Assembly: GCF_040412425.1 (NCBI RefSeq)
Contig: NC_089766.1
Location: 50,589,297 to 50,653,296 of the forward strand
DNA length: 64,000 nt
Origin: Macrobrachium rosenbergii
Taxonomy: Eukaryota > Arthropoda > Malacostraca > Decapoda > Palaemonidae
Direction of reading: 5' to 3'
Both the position numbers and the translations under genes were made by a program. Below the pieces are notes generated by a model. It worked only from the letters and a program-made list of their open reading frames with translations. It did not search any database and was not told the DNA's origin. How positions within the stretch are numbered: position 1 is the first letter of the stretch; every line of letters starts with the position of its first letter. Positions 23,570 through 35,204 of this stretch are shown in pieces.

Positions 23570-25159
23570 CTGGAAGGAAAGTTCAACATTAGCATAAGTT
23601 TCTCTAAAAGTATAAACAATACATACTTCATACACTTTCGTTGCTCATGTGAAATTCTGAGGCTACTTATAACCGTCACATTCCAGTGTTCGTTCATACC
23701 TTAACCAATCCCTTAAATAAAATTAATATTCTTCACAGTCTCTGTAAAACATTTTTGTTTTAGAATAAAAACATTTCATGTAAATTAAAGTAAATGTTCT
23801 TAACTTTGACATTACAAATTACATCGCGCAATCACTCAGTTTTAAAGTAAAATCTCACCAAAGAGAATTAAAAGATCAATTAATCCAATATTAGTCACAG
23901 CAGGCTATCAATTCTCCATAAATATTCCACTGATGTTCGGTTTACGAGTACATCCATGGATCCTGCTGATCAGTCATAAGTGAAGTTGTTTGTCCTGGAG
24001 AGGATCAATAAACATCAGAAGCATTATTTACAAAGGTAAAAGACACGGTACTTAGCTCATTGTCGTAACTGTTGTACTGTAGGTAGAATGTGAATCTGTG
24101 CCTGGCTAGGTCCAGAAAATGAGGAAGAGCAGTTGTGCATGGTGACCTCAGTTGCAAAACTTGGTGCCAGAGGAGAGAAAAGGGACATAGCAAGGAAAAG
24201 ATTATTTTGTGGATGTAAGGGGGCGATGAGAAATGGCTGGGACAGAGGAATCAAACGTGGACATAAATGTAATTAAGGCAAGTAAGTTAGACAAGACAGC
24301 TGTAGTGGTAAATAAAGTGAAGATGACCGGAAAATGAGCTGGGGTTAACGGAATCAGTGTGGAAGGTATTCCTGAGGCTTCCCAGTGCGTGCAAAGTGTG
24401 TTTGGAGAAGGATGTGGTGACATTCATAATATTCTTAGTACTAGTGCTGTAAGATAAAATAGAAAATGTGCACGTTCTAACCTAAGCCATAATGTACTAT
24501 TCCGTGGAGCCCTCTAAAGGAGGCAATGTTTTCTGTAGGGAAGAGAACTGCAAGATACGTGACGGATGCTGTCAAGAAGAATCCGTCTGCTGCAGATCCT
24601 ATGGCCTCAAGTGGTAGAACCCACCAAGGGTTTTGAAGAAAGGAGAAACCTAGAAGGAAAACTGTTGTTTAGTATTGCACCAAATTACAATTAATTTGTA
24701 CTCTTATTATCAAAATCTTCTTGGGATTTTTCCATGAACTCCTGAATCTAGTTTAGAGAGAGAGAGAGAGACAGGGATCCTGCTTTTCTCATCTGCAAAG
24801 TAACTTCATTCTCTTTCTGTGGGTGTTCTTTTGACCACTGTTCAGTTGAACTTAAGAAAGAGATCCTCTTCCCTGTGAAGTGTCCCCATTACACCTTCCT
24901 AGCCACCTCTTGCTACATTCATCCTGTGGAAGTCAGTCATCCTCGGACTGCACAGTTTGGTGACTGTTTCTCTTTCCTCCACTGGCTTTTGGAAATATTC
25001 CTGTTTTCGTTTCCAAAGATTCTCCTAACCTTCCATCCTTCAAGACAAGTCTGTAACCTCTTTATTTTGAATCATGGAGTCTGTGTTGATGCCATTACCA
25101 CACACCAATAGCGTACGTCTGAAATGTCATTCTTTATCAGTTCAGCGGGATATTCTTGT

Positions 25160-25246
<87 letters not shown>

Positions 25247-28200
25247 GGAAAATTTACTATTTCTTTCTTTGACTACCTTACGCTCCACCATAAATCACAA
25301 TACCTTTTATCCTTCGTGACGTCCTGTCGTTTGCACAGCCGAGATTGTGCCCCCAGAGAGGCAAGGAGGGTAACAAAGACTTCTTCTTTGTCATTGTTCA
25401 AAAGATGGCACGAAAAATCGAACAACTTCAGCTCGATTTAGCCACAGTCAATCGTCTCAGATACTTGATCATTGCTTCACCTGACGTTTTTCCTTCTAGT
25501 CCTACACATTATCAGGCTCCTTATCACTGCCTTATCTTCGTTTTTCCTGCACAGCATCTCTTCTCTAAAGCATTATTTGTCCTACTTAGCAGGTTAACCA
25601 AAGAATTTCTTCTTGATGACATTTAGCCCCAGGGATCTGTAAAGACGTCCATTCCTCAGTAATGCAGTTTTTGCTATCAGACTTTGTCCTTGGCTTGCTG
25701 TCAAGAAATTTTGTGTTTCAGCAATTTCAAGACCCACCAGCAGGTGTTGGTGCCTCCTTTAATTCAGCTGGAAATCTATGCATCTCGGCAAGGAGGAAAA
25801 TATTCATATCATGAGCTTGCTGCTCACGAGAAAGAACATTATTCCTTACCAACAAAATAGTCACAAATATTACTTTTGCATATCCAGTACTATGGCTTTT
25901 GTTCTTCCTAATAGATCCATAGCTTTAATAATGATCCTAATTTATATCAAGAGCTTTACAAATGAAGTGGGTAGCGAACTCAGTCTTTTAGTCAGTTCTC
26001 AGTAATTGTGACGTATGATTTTGGAAGCATTGACTATAATCCTGCTCCACAGAAAGTTCATCACTCCGTTATAGAATAAAAACAATGTTATAACTCCACA
26101 CATGATACTAAAGTAATGATTAACAGTGTTCAGAAACCACGGTATTTGCTGGTAACAATTCTCAAGCAAAGATAATCCAAGCCTGCCACTACTCCATAAA
26201 AAAAGCATGTTGGAAACATAAGAATGTGATAGAGGTGATGGCCTCGAAAGAGAATCTGACTTACCAAGAAACTGTACACCATGTGCCGCTAGACCAAACG
26301 TTATAAGAGGCACGTATCCAAATGACTTTGCTAAATTGCAAGTCACCAGGGTCATAATGAACTCGAAGGGTGCCCCTACAGTCACTGTCATGCCAATGAG
26401 TATTTCACTAGCTCCCAGCTCATGCAGGTACCGGTACATGAAAGTTTCAAAGTAGCCTGTAAACATGCCTGTGGAAGGAAAATCTATGTGAAATATTTGG
26501 AGTATGTGAATGCAAATAATTTTTTATACTAAAAGCACCACAAAAGAAGCAGTCTCTTCATTTTAATGCTGATTTTTATGTCTTGAGCCACAAAACAACA
26601 CTATTGAGGTTTTGTAAAAAAAAAAAAATGGAAAGCACTAGCAGAACACTGAGTTGTCATGCAAGAGCCTAGTGATATGTTGAAGCGCATCGCTGCCCTA
26701 AGAATGATGATGAAAGATGAATAACAAATAAAGAACAGTTAATGAAAGAATTAAACAGTGTTCAAATGCAAATAAATGACGCTGCGTTGCCAACAGCAAT
26801 CTTATCTTTGTTATGGAGGCCGGAAGTAATTATAATATTCACAGCTGTTTCAGAACCAATATTTTGCGGTTAACAGTCACCTACTGGTTTTCCTTTTCGG
26901 CCATTGAGGGAACTTGTTATAGTCAGTTTTTTGCGGGAAAACTAGTTTGTTTTTCAGTTACCATACTCATTTGTATTTACATGAACAAAATTGCCTTGAT
27001 CAAAATACATTTACAGTTAACAGTGAATCCTTAATAACTGACATTAGAAATAGTCCATTACTGCTGAAGGAGGTTTTAAACTAAGTATTATCAAATATGC
27101 ATTTAAGACCAAGAGCTTTGTCCCCAAATTAAACAAAAAGGCTCCATGTACAAAGAGTTGAATTCCTAATACCTGCACTGCCAATGCATAGCGAATCCTG
27201 GAGTGGCAGTACGCTCTGTGGTCAGCTGCTGAACTTTATACCGACTTCTTAATTCGGTCCAAATGTATGGTTTTTAGTACCCATTCCATTGGCAGCAAAA
27301 TTTATATCATGTGCAGCCTGAATTATCCTGTTCTGAAGATGACTAACTATTGCAAACAAAAAGAAAAACCTAGAACACTATTCAGTGAAACCCAAATACT
27401 TGTCTAGGTTTGCTGGGACAAAACTTCCAGCACAGAATTTATGAGTTTTATATGTCTTATTATTAAACAAGTCAGAGGCAACTCCGAAATTCGTTGAAAC
27501 AATTTTTATCCTGTTTGCAGAATATGCTGCTTGACATGTAATAGTTGCCAGCAAGTCTAAAGGGACATCATCAGTATGCAGTTTTTCTGTACACAGGCTG
27601 ACTTGGCTTAATGTCTAGGTTCAAAGTAACCACCATAAGGCTTAAAATTCCTAGTTTTAGCTTAGTACTCTTATGTAGCAATTAAATTACATAGATTCAC
27701 TAATGAATATGGCAGCCTACTCAGTTTCATTTGAATCTTGTATGGATTGTCCTCCTCTAGAAGAATATCTCACTATTTATAGAATATAACCAAAATAAAT
27801 CTCCAAGTTTTTGAGAATCACTGAAAAGCTTGATCTCGGACATCTGCCTTTAGTATGAGTCCCCCCAACCATGATCTTCACCCACCTGCCGCAAACAAAG
27901 CCCCATAGAGGATGAGAGGCTCTGGCCTGATCAAGAGCTGGAAAATCTCCCGAGTGAGTGAGAGAGCTGGCATCTTGAAGTCAATGTTCACGCCAAGCAT
28001 TAACAATCCCGTAACTACTTGCATTGCAGCTGAGACGTAGAAAATTTCACTGTAGAATAAATAAAAGCATCAATTTTATATTTATTTGACAATCTTATGA
28101 GATGTGCTCTCAGAATATTCAAGAAGTCTCTCGATTATCATTGAAAAATGAATTTTTCAGCTTTCCCACTCACTTGAAGCTTCCTGTCTGTTCCACAATA

Positions 28201-31200
28201 ACCCCTCCCAGAAAAGAGCTGATGAAGGCACCCACTGTTCCCCAAGCTCTTTGGTAGCCAAAGTTGACGTCTGAATTTTGGACATTAGCCATCACAGCAG
28301 CATCAAAGAAGACGTATGTTATTCCATTAACTATCCTGTGATAAAATCATTCGAGTTTATACCGACCGTTTTTCAAAGAACTAGACTAATTATTTGTCCT
28401 CTATAATATTTCTTAAAGCACTTTGAATAGACTAAAATAATCCCAAGGACTTCAGCTTCATCTTTCGATGTAATTTCATCTGACAATTGTTACTGGCTTT
28501 ATCTGAAAGGAATTTAACTTGATTCATTCTAAAATATTATGCAAGACTTGCACGGTAAATGAAATGTTAAAAACAGAACCTCGTTATTTGTAAAAGTAAC
28601 ACAGCTTTGTCTAAATTATAAAAATAGTTGCCAGTTCCACCACTGCAAAAATCTTACCCATAAGCAGTACGAACGCAAAGGTATATCCAAAACGTCCATT
28701 TCAGCTGGTCATCATCAACCTCTGTCGCTGAGTTGGCCTGACCTGAGCTGTTGACTTCAAAGGAAAAGTTTGACGATGTTGCATCAGAGAAATTCGAAAT
28801 CGGCGTCTCAACATTAGCTGATGGAACCCATGTGAAAAACAAGGCAATCCCTCCTGTTATTATAGAAGCAGTAGCCATCAGGATCTATAAACAAAAACAG
28901 AATTAAAGTATTTTAGTTGACGATCATTTCAAAATGAATGGCGTTGTCATCCCCAGGCACAGAAGGACTGTGAACAGTTTTAGAGACGCCATAATTATTG
29001 GCTGTATTTTTATTAGAATTGTCAATTTACCATCAGATCCTATTTCTGTTCTGGTGTAGAATAACATCAATTGAATTTTGGTACTTTTTTTTTTTTTTTT
29101 TTTACTGCATCTATATAAACTGTTAAAACTGTACTTAAAATCTTGCAAATTGTCCCTTTAAGTTTTAGTGTCATCAAATTGTCGTTAGGAAAACATTTGG
29201 TATTTGAACGCTACTCTAGACAAAAGTAACATTTTGAATCTGTTTTCTACAGTGTTAATGCAAGTTATGATGTGTATTTTTTCTTCTTTAGTTACACTTA
29301 TTCTATTCTATACTCATACGTAGCCCTGCTGCATTTTGTTCCTTTATGTCCTTTCTGAACCGGCTTTTTCTTCTTAAGACCTATATCATCATTGCGCTTT
29401 AGTTAAAAGGTATTATCTTGCAACCTTCGTTTGACTAGCTATTATCCTGGGTAAAGTATCCTTTAAATAAAGTAATGATAAGTCAAGTTTTAAATAAAGT
29501 AATGGTAAGTGAATGTTGGTAGGCTAAATAACTCCCATTGAACCCACTTTATTATCTTTTACATGGAACCAACCACTTCTTACCCATACATACTCGTATC
29601 AATGAATGCATCAGATGTACGAGTATCTTAACAGAAACATATGGTTGACCTTGCGGCCTAGGTAGGATCAGAATTTCCCCCGTTGACCCTCATCTTTGTC
29701 GCTTTTTCGCAAGGTCAGTAAAGTTGAACACTATTGGAAGACACACAGTTCTCTGTCTTCAAATACTCCCTCTTGTTTTACGGAATTACAGTGCTATTTC
29801 TTACCCTGTAGTTACCAACTTTATCCCCAACGAAGCCACCGATGAAAGGGAAGAAAATAGTGGCGACGGCCGTAACGGAGGCTATGGTGCCAGTCTGGTA
29901 TTCACTGAGCCCGATGGCTTTCTGATGAATCGTGAACTGCGGCCATAGTATCACAACAGCTGTAAATAGAAGAAAAGATCAAGGTCATTAGGATATACAA
30001 TCCTGCCCAAACAAATAACATCTTCGGTCATGCAGGCATATGTTTGCAATATTATGGCAAGCCACTTTCCGTGCTTTACCCATCATGTCTCAAATCTTTC
30101 TTCATTGTAACATCTTGTGTTCCATGTAATCCCAGCGTACTGGTATGAATTAACCACTTCCATTTTTGCATCATTAACGCAATAAGTCATTTTTATCTCT
30201 TCCATAACTTGACCCTTGCTTACAATGCTTTGATCTTTCTCCTTCTACAAACTTCTGCCACCTCTTGGCAGCTCTTTGCTGTCATCAACTGACACTTTAT
30301 CTCCTGGAAATTCCAGCTACTTCACACACCACCCAGAAACCTTTACAGCATTGTTATGCCTCGTCCTTTCCCCGACTTCTGGAGCCTCAGGACGCTCGTT
30401 CCTGAGACTCACATTGACAAGATGCTTGAGAGTGGACGTTGCTTGGGTGGAAATAACAAATACGTGGACAGAAGGCGAAAGTTATATTATTTCTTTAAAA
30501 TATCTTGTATTCAAAATACCTGCCATAACCCTTTAACCCCCGTAGAGGGGTAGTGCCGTCAGTGCACCTCACCCGGTGCACTGTAGGTATTAGTTGAGGG
30601 TCTTTGCAGCGTCCCTTCATCCCCTAGCTGCAACCCCTTTCACTCCTATTACTGTACCTCCGTTCAAATTCTCTTTCTCCCATCTTACTTTCCACCCTCT
30701 CTAACAATTGTTTCTTAGTGCAACTGCGAGGCTTCCCTCCTGTTACACCTTTCAGACCTCCTCTACCCCCCGTTTCCCTTTCAGCGCTGCATGACCTCAT
30801 GGGTCCCAGCGCTTGGCCTCTGGCCTAAATTCTACATTCTCTTCTATAACCCTTTAACACAGTTCAAACGTACTTGGAAACATAGAAAAATCATGTAGAA
30901 GTTGTAACTTGAGCAAGATATCGTATGGGGAGCTGAAATTTCGTGACGTAAGTAAAGTTTCCTAGCATGAGCGGCCCCAAACCGATGCTTTCAAACGATC
31001 AGAAAAGGATTTACCACTATAACTTGACTGATACATGAGTAACAGAATTTTTGTACTGAAGATCATTATATCCAGTCCTGGCCCTAGTTCTTCCTTTATT
31101 GTTTTCAGTTTGAGCAACCAGTACCCTTTTATCCCTGCGTAAATTTCCTACTAGAGAAGTAACTCGTCCCCCTGCCCCTTGGATTTCTGATACTATAAAA

Positions 31201-33484
31201 GAGACGATAATGGTAAGAGATAACTTGAAAAATAAACTAAAAAATCAAAGAGAAAATATTCAGCTTAGAGAAACTCATAGGAACTGAAGAAAAGGTAAAC
31301 TCGATGTTAACTGATAGTAGAAAGCAGTACTATAAACAAGAATTTAAAATGCTAAAGGTAACATGGCTGCTACGTGGAAGATTACTAATAATATGCTTTC
31401 CAATGGAATAAACAGCGATACGAATACCAAAGATGATTTGCAACGTAAAGCTGAAGAGTTTAACGAATTCTTTGCAGAAGTGGGGAGAAAGACCTTTGAA
31501 AAAACACAGGAAGAACTGCATAACGGCATGCCTTTGGAAACAGACCCTATTATCCCTCACAGTAGAGTCGATAGTTTTAAACCAAGGCCAGTGGACTGTA
31601 ACACAGTAATCTTAGTCATTAAAGATTTGAAAGAAACTAACGCCTTTGGATCTGACGGTATTTGTTTACGTTTCATTAGAGATGGTTTATATGTTATTGC
31701 TTTTTACCTTACGATAATTATCAATACATCAATTGTTACTTATTCATATCCAGACATATGGAAAATTCCCCATGTCATTCCGCTTTTCAAAAGCGGGGAT
31801 GCCGACGATATCTCTAGTTACCGTCCCATTTCCTTGCTACCTATTCTATCGAAAGTACTTGAAAAAATTATTGCAAATCAGTTAACTGAATTTTTAGAGG
31901 AAAATAAACTAATCTCTTTAAGCCAACATGGATTCCGACCAAAATTATCTACTGAAACAGCCCTTTTAAAATTATCTGACAAGATTTATGAAAATATAGA
32001 CAACAAAAAAGTTTCGTTACTTTTATTACTAGATTTATCTAAGGCTTTTGATAGCGTGAATCATGCCATATTATTGGAGAAATGTACGTTGGCGAATATT
32101 GATCAGAGCTGGTTTAAGAGCTACCTTGAGAATAGGTTTCAGTCCGTCAGGCTAAATGGTACTGTATCATCGAAGAAAAATATTCAATTCGGAGTACCTC
32201 AGGGATCAATTCTCGGCCCTATACTTTTCATGGTATATGTTAATGATCTTGCGAGATCAATACCTGGCTGTTTTATAGTTCAATATGCTGATGACACGCA
32301 AATACTAATAGAAGGTGACAGTAAGGATATAGCCGACATGATTTGTAAGGCAGAAGACATTCTAAACAGAGCTAAAGACTACTTTTTGAGAAATGGCTTA
32401 CTTCTAAATGAGAAAAAGACACAGTTTATCATTATTGGATCCAGGCAATATGTGTCAGATATTGGAGATGAGGTACAGATAAATTTTAATGGAAATATAA
32501 TTAAGCCAATGACGACTGTGAAAAATTTAGGTGTTCATTTCGATCGGTACATGAACTTTGACTGTCACATAGATGAAATGTATAAACAAGTACTCGCAAG
32601 ATAGTCGTCCAGTCACTAGCTTTAAGTTTTATAAAATATTGCTTAAAAGTTTGGGGATGTACTAACAAATCACAGTTACAAAGAGTACAAAAGCTGCAGA
32701 ACTTTGCAGCAAGAGTGGCTGTTGGCAACGTTAGAAAGTTTGAACATGTAACTCCACATTTAAAGGAATTGGAATGGTTGAAAATAAGAGACCAGTATAC
32801 TCTTGACATGTGCACTATGGTATATAAAGCTTTGAATAATAAAATTCCAGATTGGTTATAGTTTCCCACCAGTATCTTTATTCAGTAATGTCACTACACG
32901 CCAAAGGGATGATTTGTATGTTGCAAGACATAAAACTAGTATTGGCTCACGGCAAATCAGAATCCGAGGTCCAGTGTTGTATAATGAACAGCCACGTGAA
33001 ATAAAAGAAGCTGGCTCTGTGTCTATTTTCAAGTCAAAACTAAGGAGTTTACTTTTAACAGAGTCTTAATTGTTCTTTTAATTATTAGTACCTTGTTCTT
33101 AGATTTTAATCAGGCTTATTTTTATATCTTTTACTAACTGATTCTACATTGTAGTTTTTAAATTCAGGTATCCTAATTCAAAATGGGTTCTGAGTCTGTA
33201 CATATATTATTAAGACTTATTTATTGAAAATTTTAGCATTTTTATATACTTATTTATTGATAATTTATGACTATTAGATTTCTATTTGAAGCTCATTTTA
33301 CCTATGATTGTCTACTTTTGTACATAGTTTCAAATAGTTTCCTATGGTATTTATATTAATGCTATTTTTACTGATTTTGATATTCTTAACCTATACCAAG
33401 CTTTGTGTAAGATTTAAATTCAAATTGTTTTATACTGATATGGCTACTTATGTAGAATACCCAATCTACAATTGGAAATAAAGG

Positions 33485-33548
<64 letters not shown>

Positions 33549-35204
33549 ATTATTTCAACTGATCGCTTTTTTGTTTAGGAAAGGAGAAATATAAAATTTA
33601 GGCCAAAGTCCGAGCGCTGGACCCTATGAGGTCATCCAGCACTGAAATGGGAAACTGAGAGTAAGAAGGTTTGAAAGGTGTAACAGGAGGGAAACCCTCA
33701 AAGCAGTTGCACTAGGAAACAATTTTTAGAGAGGGGGGAAAGTCAGATGGAAGAAAGAGAATATGTAGTACGAGATAGATCTATATTTCCTCACCCCAAT
33801 CTCTCTCTTTCAGAAAGTTGGCATTTCTGCTCTCATTATGCACCGCCTTCATCAATGATCAGTATTTCTGAATGAGCCAAGTTTAGAGCTTGTTTCCTTC
33901 GTTTCATGGGGATGTAATTTTCGGTATGCCTGTTACAGGATAGTGTACAGTTTCATGCCCACATCTGTTAACCTTTTCCGTGACATTGGCAGTCATTGGC
34001 AGAGGACAGCTGGTCCCTTTCATTGGTCACCGACTTGATTGTTGGGCTACGAAGTACCTGAGAATTTACATTAAGAATTTTTTTGCCAGTCTTGATCTTT
34101 GAGGACCTGGGGGCGGGGGAGGGGTTGGAATTAGTTTTAATTTCGAGGTTCTTTCGTTGTTATTTTTGCTAGCTCTTAGGTGTCTAATAAGTAAGCATGC
34201 AATACCACATGTTGAGGTGTTTCTTTTGTCTTATATACTAAAACTTCTGCTGATACAGAAAGAAGAGATCGCACTTAGTAAAAAATAGAAAATAAATTAA
34301 TAAATTGATAAAAATGTATGAAAATGCAAGAAGAATAATATCAGGGCAGTAATGCATTGCATCTTCTCTTGAACTTCTGAAGTTCCAATTGCTTGACATC
34401 CTCAGTAGGGAGACTGTTCCACAGCCCAACGGTGTGAGGAACAAAGGACCTCTGGAACTGAGAAGGTCTACAGTGTAAGCACATTTACTGCATATTGGTG
34501 CTGGTGATCAGCAAATCTGGTTGCCCTTGGCGGGAAAAGGGGATCGGGGATCAGTCGTGAATGTGAAAGATCTCTTAAAATGCAACTTATGAAAAACTGA
34601 CAAACAGGAGACCGTCCGTAGAAGGTCCAACCAAATCATAACTGCTGATGTTAGGAAACAGAAACCTACCACCACAAACCACTCGATCTAAAAGAGATAA
34701 GTCTCTGGCAGAAGCTGACATGCACATCGGAGAACAAATGACCTAAAACAGGTTGCAATGATTCTATCCCTTAAGTATATGAGGCCTTTCGTACGATATC
34801 TAACTTTCCCTCAACATTTGCTGACGATTTCATGAGATGTTCCTCAAAAGTTAGATGCAAGTCATGACCTTATGTTGTAATGAAATATTTATATTATAAT
34901 ACCTTTAATCACAAGTATTCTACATGGGTCACTGCACACTAATGAAGATATTCGCAGTCATTCCCTGTCCTAGAGATTCAACCAACGAAAACAAAGACCT
35001 TCTTACCTGATAACAAAAAGAAGTAAGTGCACTTTAGGATAAGCAATCGAGGATTGATGAGGTCGTTGGCAAAGTCTTTGAGTCCTTCAGTGAACGACAT
35101 TTTCCTCTTATTCGAAGACATGTGGAAGTCTGTTGTTTCCTTCCCGGAAAACTTTGGCAGCTCCTTTTCCGGATTGTCCGTCGTCGGGTCTTCTCTACTG
35201 TCAC
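23340..35204 (-). CDS. MFSD6-like major facilitator superfamily transporter, eight coding exons, 5' end missing
   Basis: This is the only convincing host gene in the window. Joining 35204-35007, 29959-29805, 28884-28658, 28335-28174, 28049-27886, 26468-26265, 24649-24482 and 23569-23340 on the minus strand gives about 501 codons in one open frame ending in TAG. Every junction has an AG acceptor and GT donor, and all phases match. The protein is hydrophobic with about 12 likely membrane spans. It carries GGFVGDKVGNYR after the second span (MFS loop 2-3 type), DAAVMANV followed by YQRAWGTVGAF, and a late NPWWVLPLEA segment. These are typical of MFSD6 / MFS_1-like proteins, which are membrane proteins of poorly defined substrate. 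The first exon on view begins with two bases of a split codon, so the start methionine lies upstream. Substrate cannot be predicted from sequence. Confidence 0.87.
24482..24649 (-). CDS. MFSD6-like gene exon (TM10-TM11)
   Basis: This short exon has no long ATG-started reading frame. The acceptor is CCTTCTAG and the donor TTAG|GTTAGA. It encodes FSFLQNPWWVLPLEAIGSAA, then DGFFLTASVTYLAVLFPTE, then NIASFRGLHGIVHYGL. The NPWW..LPLE stretch and the FRGLHGIVHYGLG stretch match the C-terminal half of MFSD6-family proteins. The donor is weaker than the others (GTTAGA). Confidence 0.84.
24650..26264 (-). other. intron of the MFSD6-like gene
   Basis: Lies between two coding exons with matched phases. 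It contains (CT)n at 25161-25244 and no other recognised element. Confidence 0.75.
26265..26468 (-). CDS. MFSD6-like gene exon (TM7-TM9)
   Basis: The acceptor is CTTCCACAG and the donor TTCTTG|GTAAGT. The exon encodes MFTGYFETFMYRYLHELGAS, a hydrophobic span (IGMTVTVGAPFEFIMTLV) and the next (YVPLITFGLAAHGVQFLG). The open frame runs on past the donor into the intron, but that extension is not hydrophobic in the expected pattern and the strong donor marks the true exon end. Confidence 0.86.
27886..28049 (-). CDS. MFSD6-like gene exon (TM6, central loop, TM7 start)
   Basis: The acceptor is ATTCTACAG and the donor GGCAG|GTGGGT. The exon encodes EIFYVSAAMQVVTGLLML, a cytosolic loop with DFKMPALSLTREIFQLL, and the beginning of the next span (PLILYGALFAAG). 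The final Gly codon is split with the following exon. Confidence 0.85.
28174..28335 (-). CDS. MFSD6-like gene exon (TM4-TM5 core motif)
   Basis: The acceptor is TATCACAG and the donor AA|GTGAGT. It encodes VNGITYVFFDAAVMANV, NFGYQRAWGTVGAFIS and the GGVIVEQTGSF span. The aspartate in FFDAAVMA and the YQR-WG block are the most family-specific residues of the protein. Both splice phases match the neighbouring exons. Confidence 0.87.
28658..28884 (-). CDS. MFSD6-like gene exon (TM3, glycosylated loop, TM4)
   Basis: The exon starts in phase 0 after TTTATAG and ends two bases into a Gly codon before GTAAGA. It encodes a membrane span (TASIITGGIALFFTW), then a Ser/Asn-rich loop with three N-glycosylation sequons (NFS, NFS, NSS), then LKWTFWIYLCVRTAYG. 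The loop between spans 3 and 4 is expected to face outside the cell or the lumen, which agrees with the sequons. Confidence 0.85.
29805..29959 (-). CDS. MFSD6-like gene exon (TM1 end to TM2 and MFS loop)
   Basis: The acceptor is ATTTACAG and the donor AGG|GTAAGA. The exon encodes the rest of TM1 (VVILWPQFTIHQKAIGLSE), the YQTGTIASVTAV span and the GDKVGNYR loop. An alternative donor a few bases earlier (GTTG|GTAACT) would break the phase with the next exon, so the later donor is preferred. It is separated from the upstream exon by a 5.0-kb intron holding a LINE and a short interspersed repeat. Confidence 0.85.
30537..30846 (+). repeat. family A repeat, copy 4 (in MFSD6-like intron)
   Basis: CCCCCGTAGAGGGGTAGTGC start, CCCCTAGCTGCAACCCCTTT middle and GACCTCATGGGTCCCAGCGC near the end. 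It is antisense to the transporter gene, in the intron 29960-35006. Confidence 0.85.
31363..32604 (+). pseudogene. LINE reverse transcriptase, frameshifted
   Basis: The 413-residue open frame contains the RT core: KSGDADDISSYRPISLLP (about 143-160), HGFRPKLSTETAL (189-201), motif A DLSKAFDSVNH (224-234), motif B FGVPQGSILGP (276-286), and the catalytic YADD (308-311), then KNLGVHFD (387-394). The catalytic aspartates are present. The frame ends in a stop at 32602-32604, but homologous sequence continues in another frame directly after, so a small indel near 32600 broke it. A second indel near 31347 separates it from the upstream linker, and a further stop sits near 31290. Retrotransposition by this copy is not expected. 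Confidence 0.88.
32601..33069 (+). pseudogene. frameshifted C-terminal part of the LINE RT polyprotein
   Basis: From 32601, in a different frame from the RT core, the sequence reads through a thumb/C-terminal domain with SFIKYCLKVWGCTNKSQLQ and KLQNFAARVAVGN, reaching a stop (TAG) near 32862. Homologous sequence then resumes in a new frame (RDDLYVARHKTSIGSRQIRI) to about 33069. That makes at least two lesions after the catalytic core. Confidence 0.75.
33590..33776 (-). repeat. family A repeat, copy 5 (partial, reverse)
   Basis: Reverse copy starting with AAATTTAGGCCAAAGTCCGA and ending at GGAAGAAAGAGAATATG. The CCCCGTAGGGG half is missing. It lies just beyond the (ATT)n tail of the intronic LINE. 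Confidence 0.85.
35007..35204 (-). CDS. MFSD6-like gene, most 5' exon seen (cytosolic N-terminal part and start of TM1)
   Basis: The acceptor is TTTTCAG before 35204 and the donor is G|GTAAGA after 35007. The exon encodes a polar, probably cytosolic N-terminal stretch with acidic and lysine-rich runs, then FTEGLKDFANDLINPRLL and the start of the first membrane span (LILKCTYFFLLS). It starts in the middle of a codon with GT, so at least one more coding exon exists upstream. It ends with one base of a split codon that is completed by CT of the next exon to give Ala. Confidence 0.85.

Larger units (their letters stand above)
31140..33550 (+). mobile_element. 5'-truncated non-LTR retrotransposon (LINE, CR1/L2/Jockey-like RT) with (ATT)n tail
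   Basis: The plus strand carries, in order: a degraded endonuclease-RT linker (about 31150-31350, with PAPWISDTIK readable), a large RT frame (31363-32604), its frameshifted C-terminal part up to about 33069, an AT-rich 3' UTR, and an (ATT)n run at 33486-33545. No endonuclease domain is visible upstream, so the copy is 5'-truncated. It lies in the largest visible intron of the MFSD6-like gene, antisense to it. The clade is uncertain; the C-terminal WGCTNKSQLQRVQKLQNFAA block fits CR1/L2/Jockey-type elements. Confidence 0.85.

Noticed and set aside
25074..25441. Ser/Leu repeat frames (81-105 codons)
   Set aside because: Translation of (CT)n at 25161-25244; it lies in an intron of the transporter gene.
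26009..26264. Extension of the transporter exon reading frame into a C-terminal hydrophobic tail
   Set aside because: A strong GTAAGT donor at 26264 and a phase-matched next exon at 24649 show this part is intron.
34238..34950. Possible retroelement fragment (TTCCACAGCCCAACGGTGTG region)
   Set aside because: It resembles interspersed repeats by feel, but I found no second copy or domain in the window to support a call.
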